Assembly: GCF_017161445.1 (NCBI RefSeq)
Contig: NZ_CP071060.1
Coordinates: 4,278,001-4,342,000, forward strand
From: Niveibacterium microcysteis
GTDB lineage: Bacteria > Pseudomonadota > Gammaproteobacteria > Burkholderiales > Rhodocyclaceae
Direction: 5' to 3'
DNA: 64,000 bases
Shown one piece after another: positions 49,313 to 58,847 of the stretch (the stretch's first letter is position 1; every line of letters begins with the position of its first letter). The notes beneath the pieces are model-generated. The model searched no databases. It saw only the letters and a list, made by a program, of their open reading frames with translations, and was not told where the DNA came from. Both the position numbers and the translations under genes were made by a program.

Positions 49313-51667
49313 TTACTTCACTTCAATCGTCAGCTTCGGAATGCGGCCGGTGAAGCGGGACTTATGCTCGGCCCCCACCGACTCCACCACGGCTGTTCCC
49401 AGGTCGACTCCAACATCTGCCGTTTCGTCGGCCGAGAACAAGCCCGCCTCGGTCGCGGGGATGCGCCCTTCTGCGACCTTCTCGCCATTGACGAAGAGGG
49501 CGCCCTGCCCACCCTTGCCCTGACCGCCGCCGTCGTAGTCGAACTGGAAGCGCAGCGTCGACTTTCCGGCAGCGAGCTTCTTCGGTGCCTTGATCGACGT
49601 GTGCTGCATGCCGAGGAAGTTGTAATCGTAGGCAGGCACGCCATCCTTGACGTACAAGGACCAACCGCCGAAGCGCCCGCCTTGCGCGAACACCGTCCCG
49701 TTGCCGCCAGATGCGTCAACTTCGACGTCGGCGGTGATCACGCTGGAGCGGTTCTTCACGTTGAGGAAGACGCCTTCCATCATCCCGGTCATGCCCTCGC
49801 TGAGCGTGATCGACTTGCGCCCACGCATGATGTCGGGCCGCCCAACCGTCTCACCGTTCAGACGTTCAAAGAGCCGATCATCCATAGGCAGCACGCTGTA
49901 CTTCGCCGCTTCCTTGAGATACAGCTTCTGCATCTCGGCAAGCTTCTTCGGATTCTTTGCAGCGAGGTCATTTGCGAGGCTGAAGTCCGTGCGAACGTCA
50001 TACAGTTCCCACGCGGAATTGTCGGACAGCGCACGACGCGGCTTTGCCTCCCACGGAGCGCGGTGAATCGTGCGAGCGAACCATCCGTCGTGGTAGATCG
50101 CACGGTTGCCGGCCACCTCGAAATACTGTGTCGTGTGGCGTTCCTTTGCCTTCGGTGCGTCGAACGAATAGACGAAGCTCGTGCCCTCCATGGGAATCTG
50201 CTTCACGCCATTTACGCTCTTCGGCACTGGCAGCCCCGTCGCCTCCAACACGGTTGGGACCACATCGATCACATGGCTGAATTGCGTACGCACTTCGTTC
50301 CGCGTTGTGATGCGCTTGGGCCAGCTCACAACCATGCCGTTGCGTGTTCCGCCAAAGTCAGACGGCACCTGTTTCATCCACCCGAACGGCGAATCGAATG
50401 CAACAGCCCAACCAGCCGACATGTGCGGGTAGGTCTCAGGCCCGCCCCATTGGTCGATCTTCTTGAGCATGTCCGGCACGGTTTCCTGCACACCGTTGAA
50501 ATAGGTGTACTCGTTGAACATACCGCTCTGGCCGCCTTCGCCACTGGTGCCGTTGTCACCCGCGATGTAGACGACCATTGTGTTGTCGGCCTGCCCCACA
50601 TCCTCGAAGGCCTTGAGCATGCGGCCGATCTCGTGGTCCGCGTATTCGGCGTAGGCGGCGAAGACTTCGGCCTGGTGCGCGAACAAGCGCTTTTCATCGG
50701 CCGATAGCGTGTCCCAATCTTTAAGCGCCGACGGTTTCGGCGCAAGCCGGGTTCCCGGTGGAACGACGCCCATCTGGATCTGCCTCGCCAGCGTTTCTTC
50801 CCGGATCTTGTCCCACCCCTGGTCGAACTTACCCTTCCAACGTTCGATCCATTCCTTCGGAACATGGTGCGGCGCGTGTGTCGCCCCTGGCGCGAAGTAA
50901 ACGAAGGACGGCCGATCCGGCGCGAGGGCTTTCTGATGCTTGATCCATGCCACCGCCTTGTCCGTCATGTCGGACATGAAGTGGTAGGTGGGATCATTGG
51001 GCAATTCCACCTGTGCGGTGCCGTCATACAGATACGGCGCCCACTGGTTCGTCTCGCCCCCCAGGAAGCCGTAGAACTTGTCAAAGCCCTGGCGCGTGGG
51101 CCAACGATCAAACGGCCCGGCGATACTGGTTTCCCACGCTGCGGTTTCGTGCCACTTACCGAATGCCGCCGTGCTGTAGCCGTTGAGTCGCAAGACTTCT
51201 GCGAGCGGCGCCGCGTTGCTTGGCACCTGGCCGGTCGCACCCGGCAACGAAGTCGCCATCTCGGTGATGAACCCCATGTTCACCGAGTGGTGGTTACGGC
51301 CAGTCTTAAGTGCGGCGCGGGTGGGTGACGACAGCGCCGTTGTATGGAAGTTGTTGTAGCGCAGACCGCTTTCGGCAAGGCGATCAAGCGCCGGCATGTT
51401 GATCGGTCCGCCGAAGGTACTGGGTCCGCCAAACCCGATGTCATCAAGGAGGATGATCACCACGTTTGGCGCCGCCTGCGGCGCCTTCACCTCAAACAGC
51501 GCCGGCGATTTGACGTTGCGCGCGTCGACTTCGGAGTACTTTGGGCGCTTCGGTTCGGCGATCGGCAATACCGACCGATCGATTGCCGTCTGCGCAACGA
51601 CGCCCGTCGCACACAGCGACGCCACCGCGGGCGCCAGAGTTCGGTAAACGTTAGTCCTGCGTGTCAT
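49313..51667 (-). CDS. Ser-type arylsulfatase
   Basis: Exported sulfatase, 784 residues. Signal peptide (MTRRTNVYRTLAPAVASLCATG), then the alkaline-phosphatase fold with metal Asp75-Asp76 (IILLDDIGF). The active-site motif is S113-S-P-T-R117, then AALKTGR. Most relatives have Cys at the first position; here it is Ser, which needs an anSME-type maturase such as the one downstream. Other conserved parts are AFGKWHET, APGATHAPHH and AGDNGTSGEGGQSG. A C-terminal beta-rich domain (about 640-784) follows. Substrate unknown. Confidence 0.93.
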   Translation of the reverse strand: MTRRTNVYRTLAPAVASLCATGVVAQTAIDRSVLPIAEPKRPKYSEVDARNVKSPALFEVKAPQAAPNVVIILLDDIGFGGPSTFGGPINMPALDRLAESGLRYNNFHTTALSSPTRAALKTGRNHHSVNMGFITEMATSLPGATGQVPSNAAPLAEVLRLNGYSTAAFGKWHETAAWETSIAGPFDRWPTRQGFDKFYGFLGGETNQWAPYLYDGTAQVELPNDPTYHFMSDMTDKAVAWIKHQKALAPDRPSFVYFAPGATHAPHHVPKEWIERWKGKFDQGWDKIREETLARQIQMGVVPPGTRLAPKPSALKDWDTLSADEKRLFAHQAEVFAAYAEYADHEIGRMLKAFEDVGQADNTMVVYIAGDNGTSGEGGQSGMFNEYTYFNGVQETVPDMLKKIDQWGGPETYPHMSAGWAVAFDSPFGWMKQVPSDFGGTRNGMVVSWPKRITTRNEVRTQFSHVIDVVPTVLEATGLPVPKSVNGVKQIPMEGTSFVYSFDAPKAKERHTTQYFEVAGNRAIYHDGWFARTIHRAPWEAKPRRALSDNSAWELYDVRTDFSLANDLAAKNPKKLAEMQKLYLKEAAKYSVLPMDDRLFERLNGETVGRPDIMRGRKSITLSEGMTGMMEGVFLNVKNRSSVITADVEVDASGGNGTVFAQGGRFGGWSLYVKDGVPAYDYNFLGMQHTSIKAPKKLAAGKSTLRFQFDYDGGGQGKGGQGALFVNGEKVAEGRIPATEAGLFSADETADVGVDLGTAVVESVGAEHKSRFTGRIPKLTIEVK

Positions 51668-51763
51668 TGCACGGCCCCTCCATTCATTGTTTGAACGGTC
51701 CGAGCGGCAGGCCTGACGATCAACAGCCAAGTCTTGCGTTCGGACGCGCTCGCTTGGCGCCCG

Positions 51764-52354
51764 TTACTGCGTGCTGCCAGTCGCAGGTGTCACCGCGACG
51801 CCTACCGCTTCGACGTAGGTACCGCGAACCTGATCGCCCACAGCGATCAGGTTCAGCTGATTCGGATCGCTGATCTTCAATGTCAGGGAGTGATGCACGC
51901 CACGCAGGTCGATGGTGCTCTTCTTCTTATCCACTTTCGTCACGTCGGCCAATACGGTGACTTTGGCACCAACCGCACCCGCCGGCTTCTCGCCTTCCTG
52001 GGCGCGTTGGGCATCGACCGCGTCAACACGCTCACGGATGCCGGCGCCGCCTTTCTTGAGCTCAAGTGTGAGCGCCTGGATCGCTTCCACACTCACCTTG
52101 TCGCCAACCTTGATCTGGGCAAAGTTGCGGACCTCATTGCCTGCAACGATTTCCCGCTCTTCGCCGTTGGTAGGTTTGATCTTCACCACGCGCGTGGCGG
52201 GGTCGACCGCCGTAACCTGGCCGGTGACCGTTTGATGACGAAGCAACGCAGCCTTGCCGGGCACCGAAACAAACGCACCAGATGCATCGTCCGCAATCGC
52301 GCTGAACGACATACCAAGACAAGCCAGAACGGCGACCAGAGAGCGAATTTTCAT
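51764..52354 (-). CDS. Exported hypothetical protein
   Basis: 196 residues with a signal peptide (cut near AIA-DDA). The mature part is beta-rich with two repeat-like segments (TGQVTAVDPATRVVKIKP and ADVTKVDKKKSTIDLRG), similar to periplasmic OB-like domains. No family recognised with certainty. The ATG at 52354 is preferred to the TTG one codon before. It lies between the sulfatase and an outer-membrane protein. Confidence 0.75.
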   Translation of the reverse strand: MKIRSLVAVLACLGMSFSAIADDASGAFVSVPGKAALLRHQTVTGQVTAVDPATRVVKIKPTNGEEREIVAGNEVRNFAQIKVGDKVSVEAIQALTLELKKGGAGIRERVDAVDAQRAQEGEKPAGAVGAKVTVLADVTKVDKKKSTIDLRGVHHSLTLKISDPNQLNLIAVGDQVRGTYVEAVGVAVTPATGSTQ

Positions 52355-52451
52355 CAATTACTCCATCCATAATGAGTCGAGCACGAGGTCACTTCGAAAA
52401 CACTTACGCGATCGAACGTCGACCTCAGATGTCAGCCAGGTTGAACAACAA

Positions 52452-53267
52452 TTACCAATGGAACACCGCAGCAAACGCGGGGCCATCGAATGCCAAGTTT
52501 TGCAGCGCCTTCCCTTCGGCAAACTCGTAGTCGAGGTGGCGCCAGGAGGCCAGTACATCGCCCCAACCGAAGGAGTAGCCGAGCCCCGCCATGGCTTGCC
52601 ACGTCAAGTCGGCGTCGCCGCCTCCGACATCGACATAAAAGGGGATAAACCACTTGCGGCCCTCGCCGAATACGTATCGGCCTTTGGCACCGAGGATGGC
52701 GTCCCAGCTCTTGATCCCCGCCGCACGATGGCCCGCACGATCGATGACAGGAACCGACGCCACGTCGCCGGCAAGCGTCCAGCCCAAGGACTGATCCAGA
52801 TCCAGCAAACGCGCGCCCATCAGCAGGTCGACATTCAGGTCTGGCCTCGCTTCAGCGTGAAAGTAGGCACCCAAGGTCCACACCATTCCCTTGAGGCTGT
52901 AGTCAGCAGTGGCAGTCGCATCGGCGGGCAAGCCTGCCGGCCCGATCGTCATGGCACGCGTCTGCGACTTCGTGCCGCCGATATCCATGTAGAGCAGATC
53001 AGTAAAGCCACCCCATTCGCCCTTGCGAACGTCCAAGGACCCCATGAATACGCCGTTCAGGTGATCGAGCAGTTTGTTGATATCCACGCTCGCTTCGCTG
53101 CCCCCCGTGCTGGGCGGCACCGAAAAAGCGGAAGTGCCGGATATCGTCGGGAGGTAGGCGTAGATCCCCCCAGTCACCGACCACGCGTCGGTGTTGCCCG
53201 CCAGCGCGCTGGTCGAAGCGGCTGCACTGCACAATGCCAAGGCTGTAAAGGCAGAACGCACAAGCAT
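52452..53267 (-). CDS. Probable outer-membrane beta-barrel protein
   Basis: 271 residues: signal peptide (cut near ALA-GN), then alternating beta strands (WSVTGGIYAYLPTISG, GGFTDLLYMDIGGTKS, LDYEFAEG), ending in aromatic Trp (AAVFHW) as barrel proteins do. GAGGGAG lies eight bases before the ATG at 53267. No substrate can be assigned; it may form the uptake route for sulfate esters in this locus. Confidence 0.78.
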   Translation of the reverse strand: MLVRSAFTALALCSAAASTSALAGNTDAWSVTGGIYAYLPTISGTSAFSVPPSTGGSEASVDINKLLDHLNGVFMGSLDVRKGEWGGFTDLLYMDIGGTKSQTRAMTIGPAGLPADATATADYSLKGMVWTLGAYFHAEARPDLNVDLLMGARLLDLDQSLGWTLAGDVASVPVIDRAGHRAAGIKSWDAILGAKGRYVFGEGRKWFIPFYVDVGGGDADLTWQAMAGLGYSFGWGDVLASWRHLDYEFAEGKALQNLAFDGPAFAAVFHW

Positions 53268-53429
53268 GTCGGCCACTCCCTCGAAGAACATCAAAACCTG
53301 TCGCCACCCGCGCCAGTACCGCGCAACAAATCAGACTCGTCGGGCCGGCCATCCGGCGGATTTCATCTTTGCGCCGAGCTTGAGCGCGCCTCGGCGTCGG
53401 ATGAAATTCATTGCGTAGGGCGAAGAGTC

Positions 53430-53909
53430 CTACTTGATCGTGTATCCGCGCCCTTCCAGACACGCCGAACGGGCCTTGTTGAAGGCTGACGTCTGGTTCT
53501 GCTGTTGCGTGGCTTGCTGCTGTGCCGCCTGTTGCTGGGCAGCGGCTTGCTGCTGGCTGGCTTGGCGCTTGGCGCCACGTTGTGCAGCCCCACCGGCAAC
53601 CGCTCCAGCCACCGCCGCGTCACCCGTGTCGTGATCGGTAATGGCCGCCACCGTTGCCCCGGCAGCCGCCCCCCTTACCCGTGCGCCGCTCGGCTTCGAC
53701 GCTGGCGGCGGGGCTGCGGCGGTGGTTGGCGCGGGCGGAGGCTTGGCCGGGTCGAATCCAGTCTGACCAACAGCCCAGGTGTAGCACTCCGCTTCATCCT
53801 TCTTCTGCTGCTCAGCCGACTGTCCTTTTGCCGGGTACACATAGGTTTGCGCGGATGCCGTCATCGTCGCCAGCAGCAGCACGGCAGAGAGACTTAGTTG
53901 AATTCGCAT
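53430..53909 (-). CDS. Exported Gln/Ala-rich glycine-zipper protein
   Basis: 159 residues: signal peptide (cut near ASA-QT), a conserved-looking start TYVYPAKGQSAEQQKKDEAECYTWA, a proline-rich linker, a glycine-zipper-like helix (GAAAGATVAAITDHDTGDAAVAGAVAGGAAQ), a Gln-rich stretch, and C-terminal ACLEGRGYTIK with a second Cys. This resembles the YMGG/glycine-zipper family of outer-membrane-associated proteins. First gene of the minus-strand sulfatase cluster. Confidence 0.8.
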   Translation of the reverse strand: MRIQLSLSAVLLLATMTASAQTYVYPAKGQSAEQQKKDEAECYTWAVGQTGFDPAKPPPAPTTAAAPPPASKPSGARVRGAAAGATVAAITDHDTGDAAVAGAVAGGAAQRGAKRQASQQQAAAQQQAAQQQATQQQNQTSAFNKARSACLEGRGYTIK

Positions 53910-54389
53910 CGTCCAGTCCTCGATCTCTCGGCACTCATCGACCTGGACCGTTGAACAGTCGTCAGTCGGAGTGCCGTATGGGGGGCAACCTCTGAACACC
54001 ACAGTGAGGCGCTCGAATCATTTCACTGATATAGAAGACCGGTTGGACATTTTGCGACACTAGTGCGACACAAGTTGATCTGCATTCAATGCTTGGCTGG
54101 GCGATTTGCGCCGACAGCATGCATGCTCGGCAGCACCGCCACACGAACGCGAACTCGCCTGGTCGGAACACGCAAGACCGAAGGGGCATCTGCGGCGAAA
54201 GGCCGAGCCCTTGGGTTCGGCCAGCGTTCTTTCTTTCGCTCAGGGAATGCAACTCAACACGGTCGCCGGTGGGCGCTACGCGTTACATTGCGACCACAAT
54301 GCGCGCGGCAAGCACGGAGCACGCGCCCGCAACGCGGTGGTGGGTTCGGCCCAAGCAGTCGTGTCCGGGCATCGGCAAAGGGAGCACGG
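53910..54389. other. Divergent control region of the sulfatase locus
   Basis: 480 bases between the glycine-zipper gene and the AraC gene. The araC frame is open across it, but with no domain and no ribosome site. An A/T-rich pocket at about 54005-54060 may hold the promoters. Confidence 0.45.
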
Positions 54390-55442
54390 ATGGACGAGTT
54401 GGACAATTCCGAAAAGCAACTGTCCCCCCGCGAGGGGCAGTTACGCGTCAGCATCATTGCTTATCTGCCAGGGGCTTTGCGTGGGCTCTGCATCGACCCC
54501 GAACCACTGCTCGCCGCGCGATCCCTAACGGAGGCGGACCTGCGTGATCAGGATCGATACTTGGACTACGCCACCGTTGGTTGGCTATTAAACCGAGGCG
54601 CGCAAATCTCGGGGCGCCCCGATCTCCCGCTCCTCGTCGCGGCACAAGGGGGAACGCGCGATCTCGGCGCAGTGGGACGTCTGATGCGGGCCGCACCGGA
54701 TGTTCGATCTGCACTGCGAAGTCTGGTCGACTCGATGCATGTTCACGATACGGGCGCCGTTGTGGCGCTGGCCATCGAAGGCGAGCTCGTATACCTGTCC
54801 TACGGCGTTTACGTACCCGATTGCCCCGGCTGTGAACACTTGAACGCCGGGGCGATCCTCATGGCCTACAGGCTACTCAAAGAGATCTGTGGCCCGCGAT
54901 GGAGGCCTCTTGACATCCGGCTGCCATGCCGTCGTCCGGATCGGCCTCACTTGTTTAGTCAGCACTTCGGCTCTGCAAATATTCGCTATCAATCGGAAAT
55001 CTCGGCCGTCGTATTTTCAAAAGCTTGGCTGGACTATCCGAACGCCTTGGCAGATCAGGGGCAAGCACGCGCGAACGTACCGGCGCCGAATGAAGCACTG
55101 ACGTCCGCCCCCATCGACCTGCGGCACTTCGCCCGGCGACAACTCAGAACGATGATCCTGACCCACGACACGCCGTGCCAGGCCTCACTGGCCAACGCCC
55201 TCGGCGTCCATGAACGGACCTTGAACCGAATCTTCCAACGCTACGCCACCACGTTTCGGAAGGAGCTGAGTGCTGCGCGTAGGGAAGTGGCGTCCCAACT
55301 CCTGCGCGATACTGACCTCACCGCCGGACAGATCGCCGCGTACCTTGGCTATTCCGACTGCAGCGCCTTTGGGCGCGCCTTCACGAAAGCGTGCGGCGTC
55401 TCGCCAGATGTATGGCGCCACCGGAAAGTCCGTTCCGCATAA
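54390..55442 (+). CDS. AraC-family regulator (OruR/ArgR subtype)
   Basis: 350 residues. N-terminal Arabinose_bd-type ligand domain (about 20-210) with RDLGAVGRLMRAAPDVRSALR; C-terminal double helix-turn-helix (about 255-345) with LANALGVHERTLNRIFQRYAT and TAGQIAAYLGYSDCSAFGRAFTKACG. Transcribed away from the sulfatase cluster and likely its activator. The ATG at 54390 begins the conserved part; the frame extends 109 codons upstream without similarity. Confidence 0.88.
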   Translation: MDELDNSEKQLSPREGQLRVSIIAYLPGALRGLCIDPEPLLAARSLTEADLRDQDRYLDYATVGWLLNRGAQISGRPDLPLLVAAQGGTRDLGAVGRLMRAAPDVRSALRSLVDSMHVHDTGAVVALAIEGELVYLSYGVYVPDCPGCEHLNAGAILMAYRLLKEICGPRWRPLDIRLPCRRPDRPHLFSQHFGSANIRYQSEISAVVFSKAWLDYPNALADQGQARANVPAPNEALTSAPIDLRHFARRQLRTMILTHDTPCQASLANALGVHERTLNRIFQRYATTFRKELSAARREVASQLLRDTDLTAGQIAAYLGYSDCSAFGRAFTKACGVSPDVWRHRKVRSA

Positions 55443-56259
55443 CCCTATTGAATATGACCATTCGGCATGTAGAAGTACGCACGACAGTAGGGCGCGGCGC
55501 GAGAACAACATATCCGAATAGATGGAACAAGAGCGAACTTGCAAACCGCAAGGCCTGATCGGATTCTGGCGGCGCGACCGTTCCGATTTGCATGTTGCCG
55601 TGAATGAGCCACTCGGACGATGGCAACGAAATCGTCGCAAGACTCCACCACGGCGTTCGCTCTCAGAAAATAGCAGGACAACCGCCAGAATGTTTGCTTC
55701 GCAGCTGCCATTTCTGGCAGCTGCTTACGGACAGCTTTCGCCAGAGATAAATCGCGCCTGTCGTCAGGCTCAGGTTCCGCATCCAACCTGAACGGACCAA
55801 TCGGCATTCGACCTCAAAGGACTGCTCTTGGCCGGATGCGCTATGAGCGCATCACGCTCGTTAGCTGACGTTCGCGATCAGTTCCCCTCGGAGCCCAGCG
55901 ACCGCTAAGGCCGATCAGCTGTCCGGCAGGTTCGAACCACCTCAAACATTCCGCTGGCCGTTTCGCCGCACGGACGCCCAAGCGGACCGCCAACAGTCGG
56001 TCAACTCGAATGTGGCGTTAGAGGTCCGTCGCGAGCAGATCGCGACGGACTTTATTTCGCGCCGACAGACTTTATTCACTCAACACACATGTTCCTGATA
56101 ATTAGAGTCGAAAACTAACGTCACGATTTGACGCGGTTCTCCACGCACTCGAAACAAATCGCCGCCCCCACAAAGTCGAAAACTAAGCCCCATGCGCCCT
56201 CCGGCAACGCGATTTCCAGCTGAAGCGCAAGAATCCACCGTCAGTACCGCGCCAGCAGG
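55443..56259. other. Long non-coding or decayed stretch
   Basis: About 800 bases with no supported gene. Short frames on both strands lack family patterns and ribosome sites. Base composition is less GC-rich around 56070-56130. Probably degraded DNA next to the broken genes to the right. Confidence 0.5.
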
Positions 56260-56735
56260 CTAACGAATGACGATGACGCTGTAGGTCTTGGCCGGAGGGA
56301 GCAAGTCGACCGCCGCCCCCTCTCCCGGCTGACCGTGTCCCGCGTCGTAACGGTAAACGAGGTACTTCCGGTCCGTCTCGAGTCCTGCGTTCGGGATGAT
56401 GACCAAACTGTCGTCTTTGGACGTGTAGAGCCACCGTGGCAGCGCCTTCTCCGCGAAGTAGATCCGTTCCTCTGCATGCGAAATGGGGTCTTTCGCAGGG
56501 CGATGCCTTTCAGATACGGCGGACTGTAGTTGAGCGCAAACACCATCGTCTTATCCACGCACTTCGCGAGTACGACGTCACCCACGAATTCGGTGTCTGG
56601 CATGTCCTGGAACGCAGGTGTCGTCTTACCGTCGATCTAGAGGAACAGTGACTTACCGTCCTGCCCGTGTGACTGGGCGAGAAAAACGGCCCTCGTCCCA
56701 TCAGCCAGCCGTGCGTTGCACAAAAACACTCAGGC
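56260..56735 (-). pseudogene. Broken gene for an unknown exported-type protein
   Basis: Three pieces read as one protein if a stop and a frameshift are ignored: LADGTRAVFLAQSHGQDGKS..., then a TAG at 56637-56639, then TEFVGDVVLAKCVDKTMVFA...YLKGIALRK. A frameshift near 56490 follows, then EERIYFAEKALPRWLY...YVYRYDAG-type residues ending VIVIR. The N-terminus is missing. The pieces have normal protein character, unlike the shadow frames. Function unknown. Confidence 0.65.
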
Positions 56736-56916
56736 GCGCCGGCAAGTCGTGCTGCGTGCCCCCTTGGGGGTGCCCGAACAAGATCGACGCCGTGGTCGAA
56801 GCCAGGGGATAGCCCCATTGCCGATGGGTCCGGCTCACAAGACTGAAGGAGGATTCATCCGGAAGCCAGGACGGTAGGGGGTTACTCCCGAGATGTAAGG
56901 TCTTGCTGCCGTCCAT
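56701..56916 (-). pseudogene. TniQ/TnsD-like N-terminal fragment
   Basis: 71 codons reading LPSWLPDESSFSLVSRTHR, then ILFGHPQGGTQHDLPARL, the pattern of the TniQ/TnsD N-terminus (LPDES...SRxHR...LFG...HDLP). Full proteins are 300-600 residues, so this is a remnant of a Tn7/Tn5053-like target-selection protein. It overlaps the start of the next broken gene, marking a deletion join. Confidence 0.55.
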
Positions 56917-57310
56917 GCCTGTGACCCGCCGTGGTCGCGCTCAATAGACTCAATGCCGAACAGACGAGAAATGTAGGCGCGCCGGCCGCGCTCCCGAAAG
57001 AGGCCGTTACGCAGCGGTTGCCCTCGTTCGACTGGCAGAACACTTGGGGCTGCGCTCGTTCAAAACCTGTCATAGCGGACGGGGTCGAAAGGTGCCGCCG
57101 ACACCTGCATTGAATGGCCGGTTTGCGGTGATCAACTGACCGTAGCGAGCAGGCATATCGTGGAGCACTCAATTGCAGCGCAGTGCCGTGGCGTCATCCA
57201 AGTGCTCGCCCGACGTCGAATAAAGAGCCACGTCAAGGTAGGACGTCGACTGTTGTGGGACGCTGCTTCGTGCCATTTGTGCATTACCCAACCAGGAAGG
57301 AACCTCTCAA
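56917..57310. other. Intergenic stretch
   Basis: 394 bases without a supported gene. GGAAGGAAC at the right end is the ribosome site of the exported protein at 57311. Confidence 0.4.
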
Positions 57311-57865
57311 ATGCAAGCCATGAAGGCCCTCGGTCTGGCGCTCGGAATTCTGTGCATGAGTACGAGCTCCCATGCAGGAACAGGTGCACTCAACCCGTTT
57401 GTTACCTTCAACTCGGAGTTGATGGCCGCTGGTGTGAACGCAGCTTTGTACGCCACCCTAAAGAAGGGCGAGTCTCCACAGACTGTTGCGTGCGCGGTGC
57501 CTCTGACACCAAACGTGCTGTATCCACACGTACTCAAAGCCATCACCGCGGGGATTCCGGCGGACGACCTCGCCGAGCTCAACAAGTTCTTTGCCACGCC
57601 GACCGGCGAGCTCTTTGCCAAGATGCTCATCACCTACGGGTATCACAAGTATGGGCTGCCCTCGCCCTACGGCGAGCCCGTGCAAAACGATGAGCAGATC
57701 GCGGAGACCAAGCAGTTTCAAGCAAAGTACATGGACGCCATGAAGCGGGCCATGAGTGTTTCTAGTGCCGTCTCCACAACTGACGCTGTTGCTGACGTCA
57801 AGAAGACTTTTGACTCGTGCAAGGCTTCGACGACTACGGCAGCATCGACGACTGGATCTCACTGA
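57311..57865 (+). CDS. Exported hypothetical protein
   Basis: 184 residues with a signal peptide (MKALGLALGILCMSTSSHA). The mature part is helical, with KGESPQTVACAVPLTP, DDLAELNKFFATPTGELFAKML (resembling the DUF2059 type of helical bundle) and a Ser/Thr-rich tail. GGAAGGAACC precedes the start; the second ATG three codons on is possible. It is the only intact gene in a decayed region. Confidence 0.75.
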   Translation: MQAMKALGLALGILCMSTSSHAGTGALNPFVTFNSELMAAGVNAALYATLKKGESPQTVACAVPLTPNVLYPHVLKAITAGIPADDLAELNKFFATPTGELFAKMLITYGYHKYGLPSPYGEPVQNDEQIAETKQFQAKYMDAMKRAMSVSSAVSTTDAVADVKKTFDSCKASTTTAASTTGSH

Positions 57866-57999
57866 CCGCCGCCCGTTGGCAGTCTTCGGCTAGATGGATC
57901 AGCGGGGCTGCCCTTCGTCAAATTGCCAGAGGGTGTGACTGCGCTCGAGTGCGCACTCTGTGAGCGACTCCTCGGGCGCATGCTGGCGCCGCCGGGAGC

Positions 58000-58140
58000 C
58001 TATCGAAGCGGCGTGACGCCAAACTCGCGCAGGCAGCGAGCATAGGCGGCATAGGATGAGCCGGCCACGCCAAAACACTGCAGACTCGTGTTGAATCGCC
58101 CCGAATTCCTTGGACGCATTCTTGCTGCACCCTGAGGCAT
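58000..58140 (-). CDS. Possible small ORF or gene remnant
   Basis: 46 codons. The C-terminal half (NTSLQCFGVAGSSYAAYARC) has protein-like composition, whereas neighbouring frames look random. It may be the tail of a lost gene. The surrounding stretch 57866-58367 holds nothing else I can support. Confidence 0.25.
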   Translation of the reverse strand: MPQGAARMRPRNSGRFNTSLQCFGVAGSSYAAYARCLREFGVTPLR

Positions 58141-58367
58141 GCGAGGAAATCACGGGGGTGGCGCGGTCATGAACGACGGCTTCGGCGGGCAGGCTTAAGA
58201 CAGTCTTGACTCGTTCGAACGACCGTCCATGGCCGGAAAGAAGGCGACGGGACGAGCAGCGCCGATGACCGCGAGCGGCCATAAGCGGTCCGACACCAGT
58301 ACGACGTCCAGCTCCCCGTACCTCCTAAACCGGACCGTGACACGTCTAGAACCGCGCAATCAGCGAA

Positions 58368-58712
58368 TCAACCTTCGCGCTGTGAAATACCTCTGAACGT
58401 ATCGATGCCCTGATCGAGCTTCTCTTTGAGCGACGCACTGAGTGCTTCCGCCGAAATCAGCCCCAATGCGACAGCTCGGGCTACAGCAATAGCGGGGCTC
58501 AAACTCGTGTATCGCCCGTAGAGCTCACGAGCAGCTCCATTGTGAAACTCATGGATGCGTTGGACCAGGTCAAACGAACTCATTCCCTGATTTGCCCACA
58601 AGCCGAACTGCGCATGAAGCACCGACAAGCAGACTCGGAGTTCGGCATCCCACGCCTCGTCCGCAAGTCAGCGGAGCAGTTTGGTCTCGGATCTCGTGAA
58701 CTCGTTGGGCAT
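58368..58712 (-). pseudogene. Small conserved-looking gene broken by an in-frame TGA
   Basis: From ATG 58712 the frame reads MPNEFTRSETKLLR, then TGA (58668-58670), then LADEAWDAELRVCLSVLHAQ and on to IHEFHNGAARELYGRYTSLSP and the stop at 58368. The residues on both sides of the TGA form one coherent helical protein of about 114 residues, so the TGA (probably from CGA, Arg) looks like a recent nonsense mutation. Translation could restart at TTG 58628. Function unknown. Confidence 0.65.
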
Positions 58713-58847
58713 CAAGGCGCCCTCAACATCTGAACTTACCGGGCTGCGCAGCTTTTCGCGCAGGTCCGCTTGGATGAAGGGTTTGGCACCAGCGCGCTCG
58801 GCTGAAAGACGGTGCCCTGCGGCCCCAAAGATCCGCGCCTTCCCGAC

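Noticed and set aside
56882..57172. A 96-codon minus-strand frame
   Set aside because: Composition looks random and it has no ribosome site.
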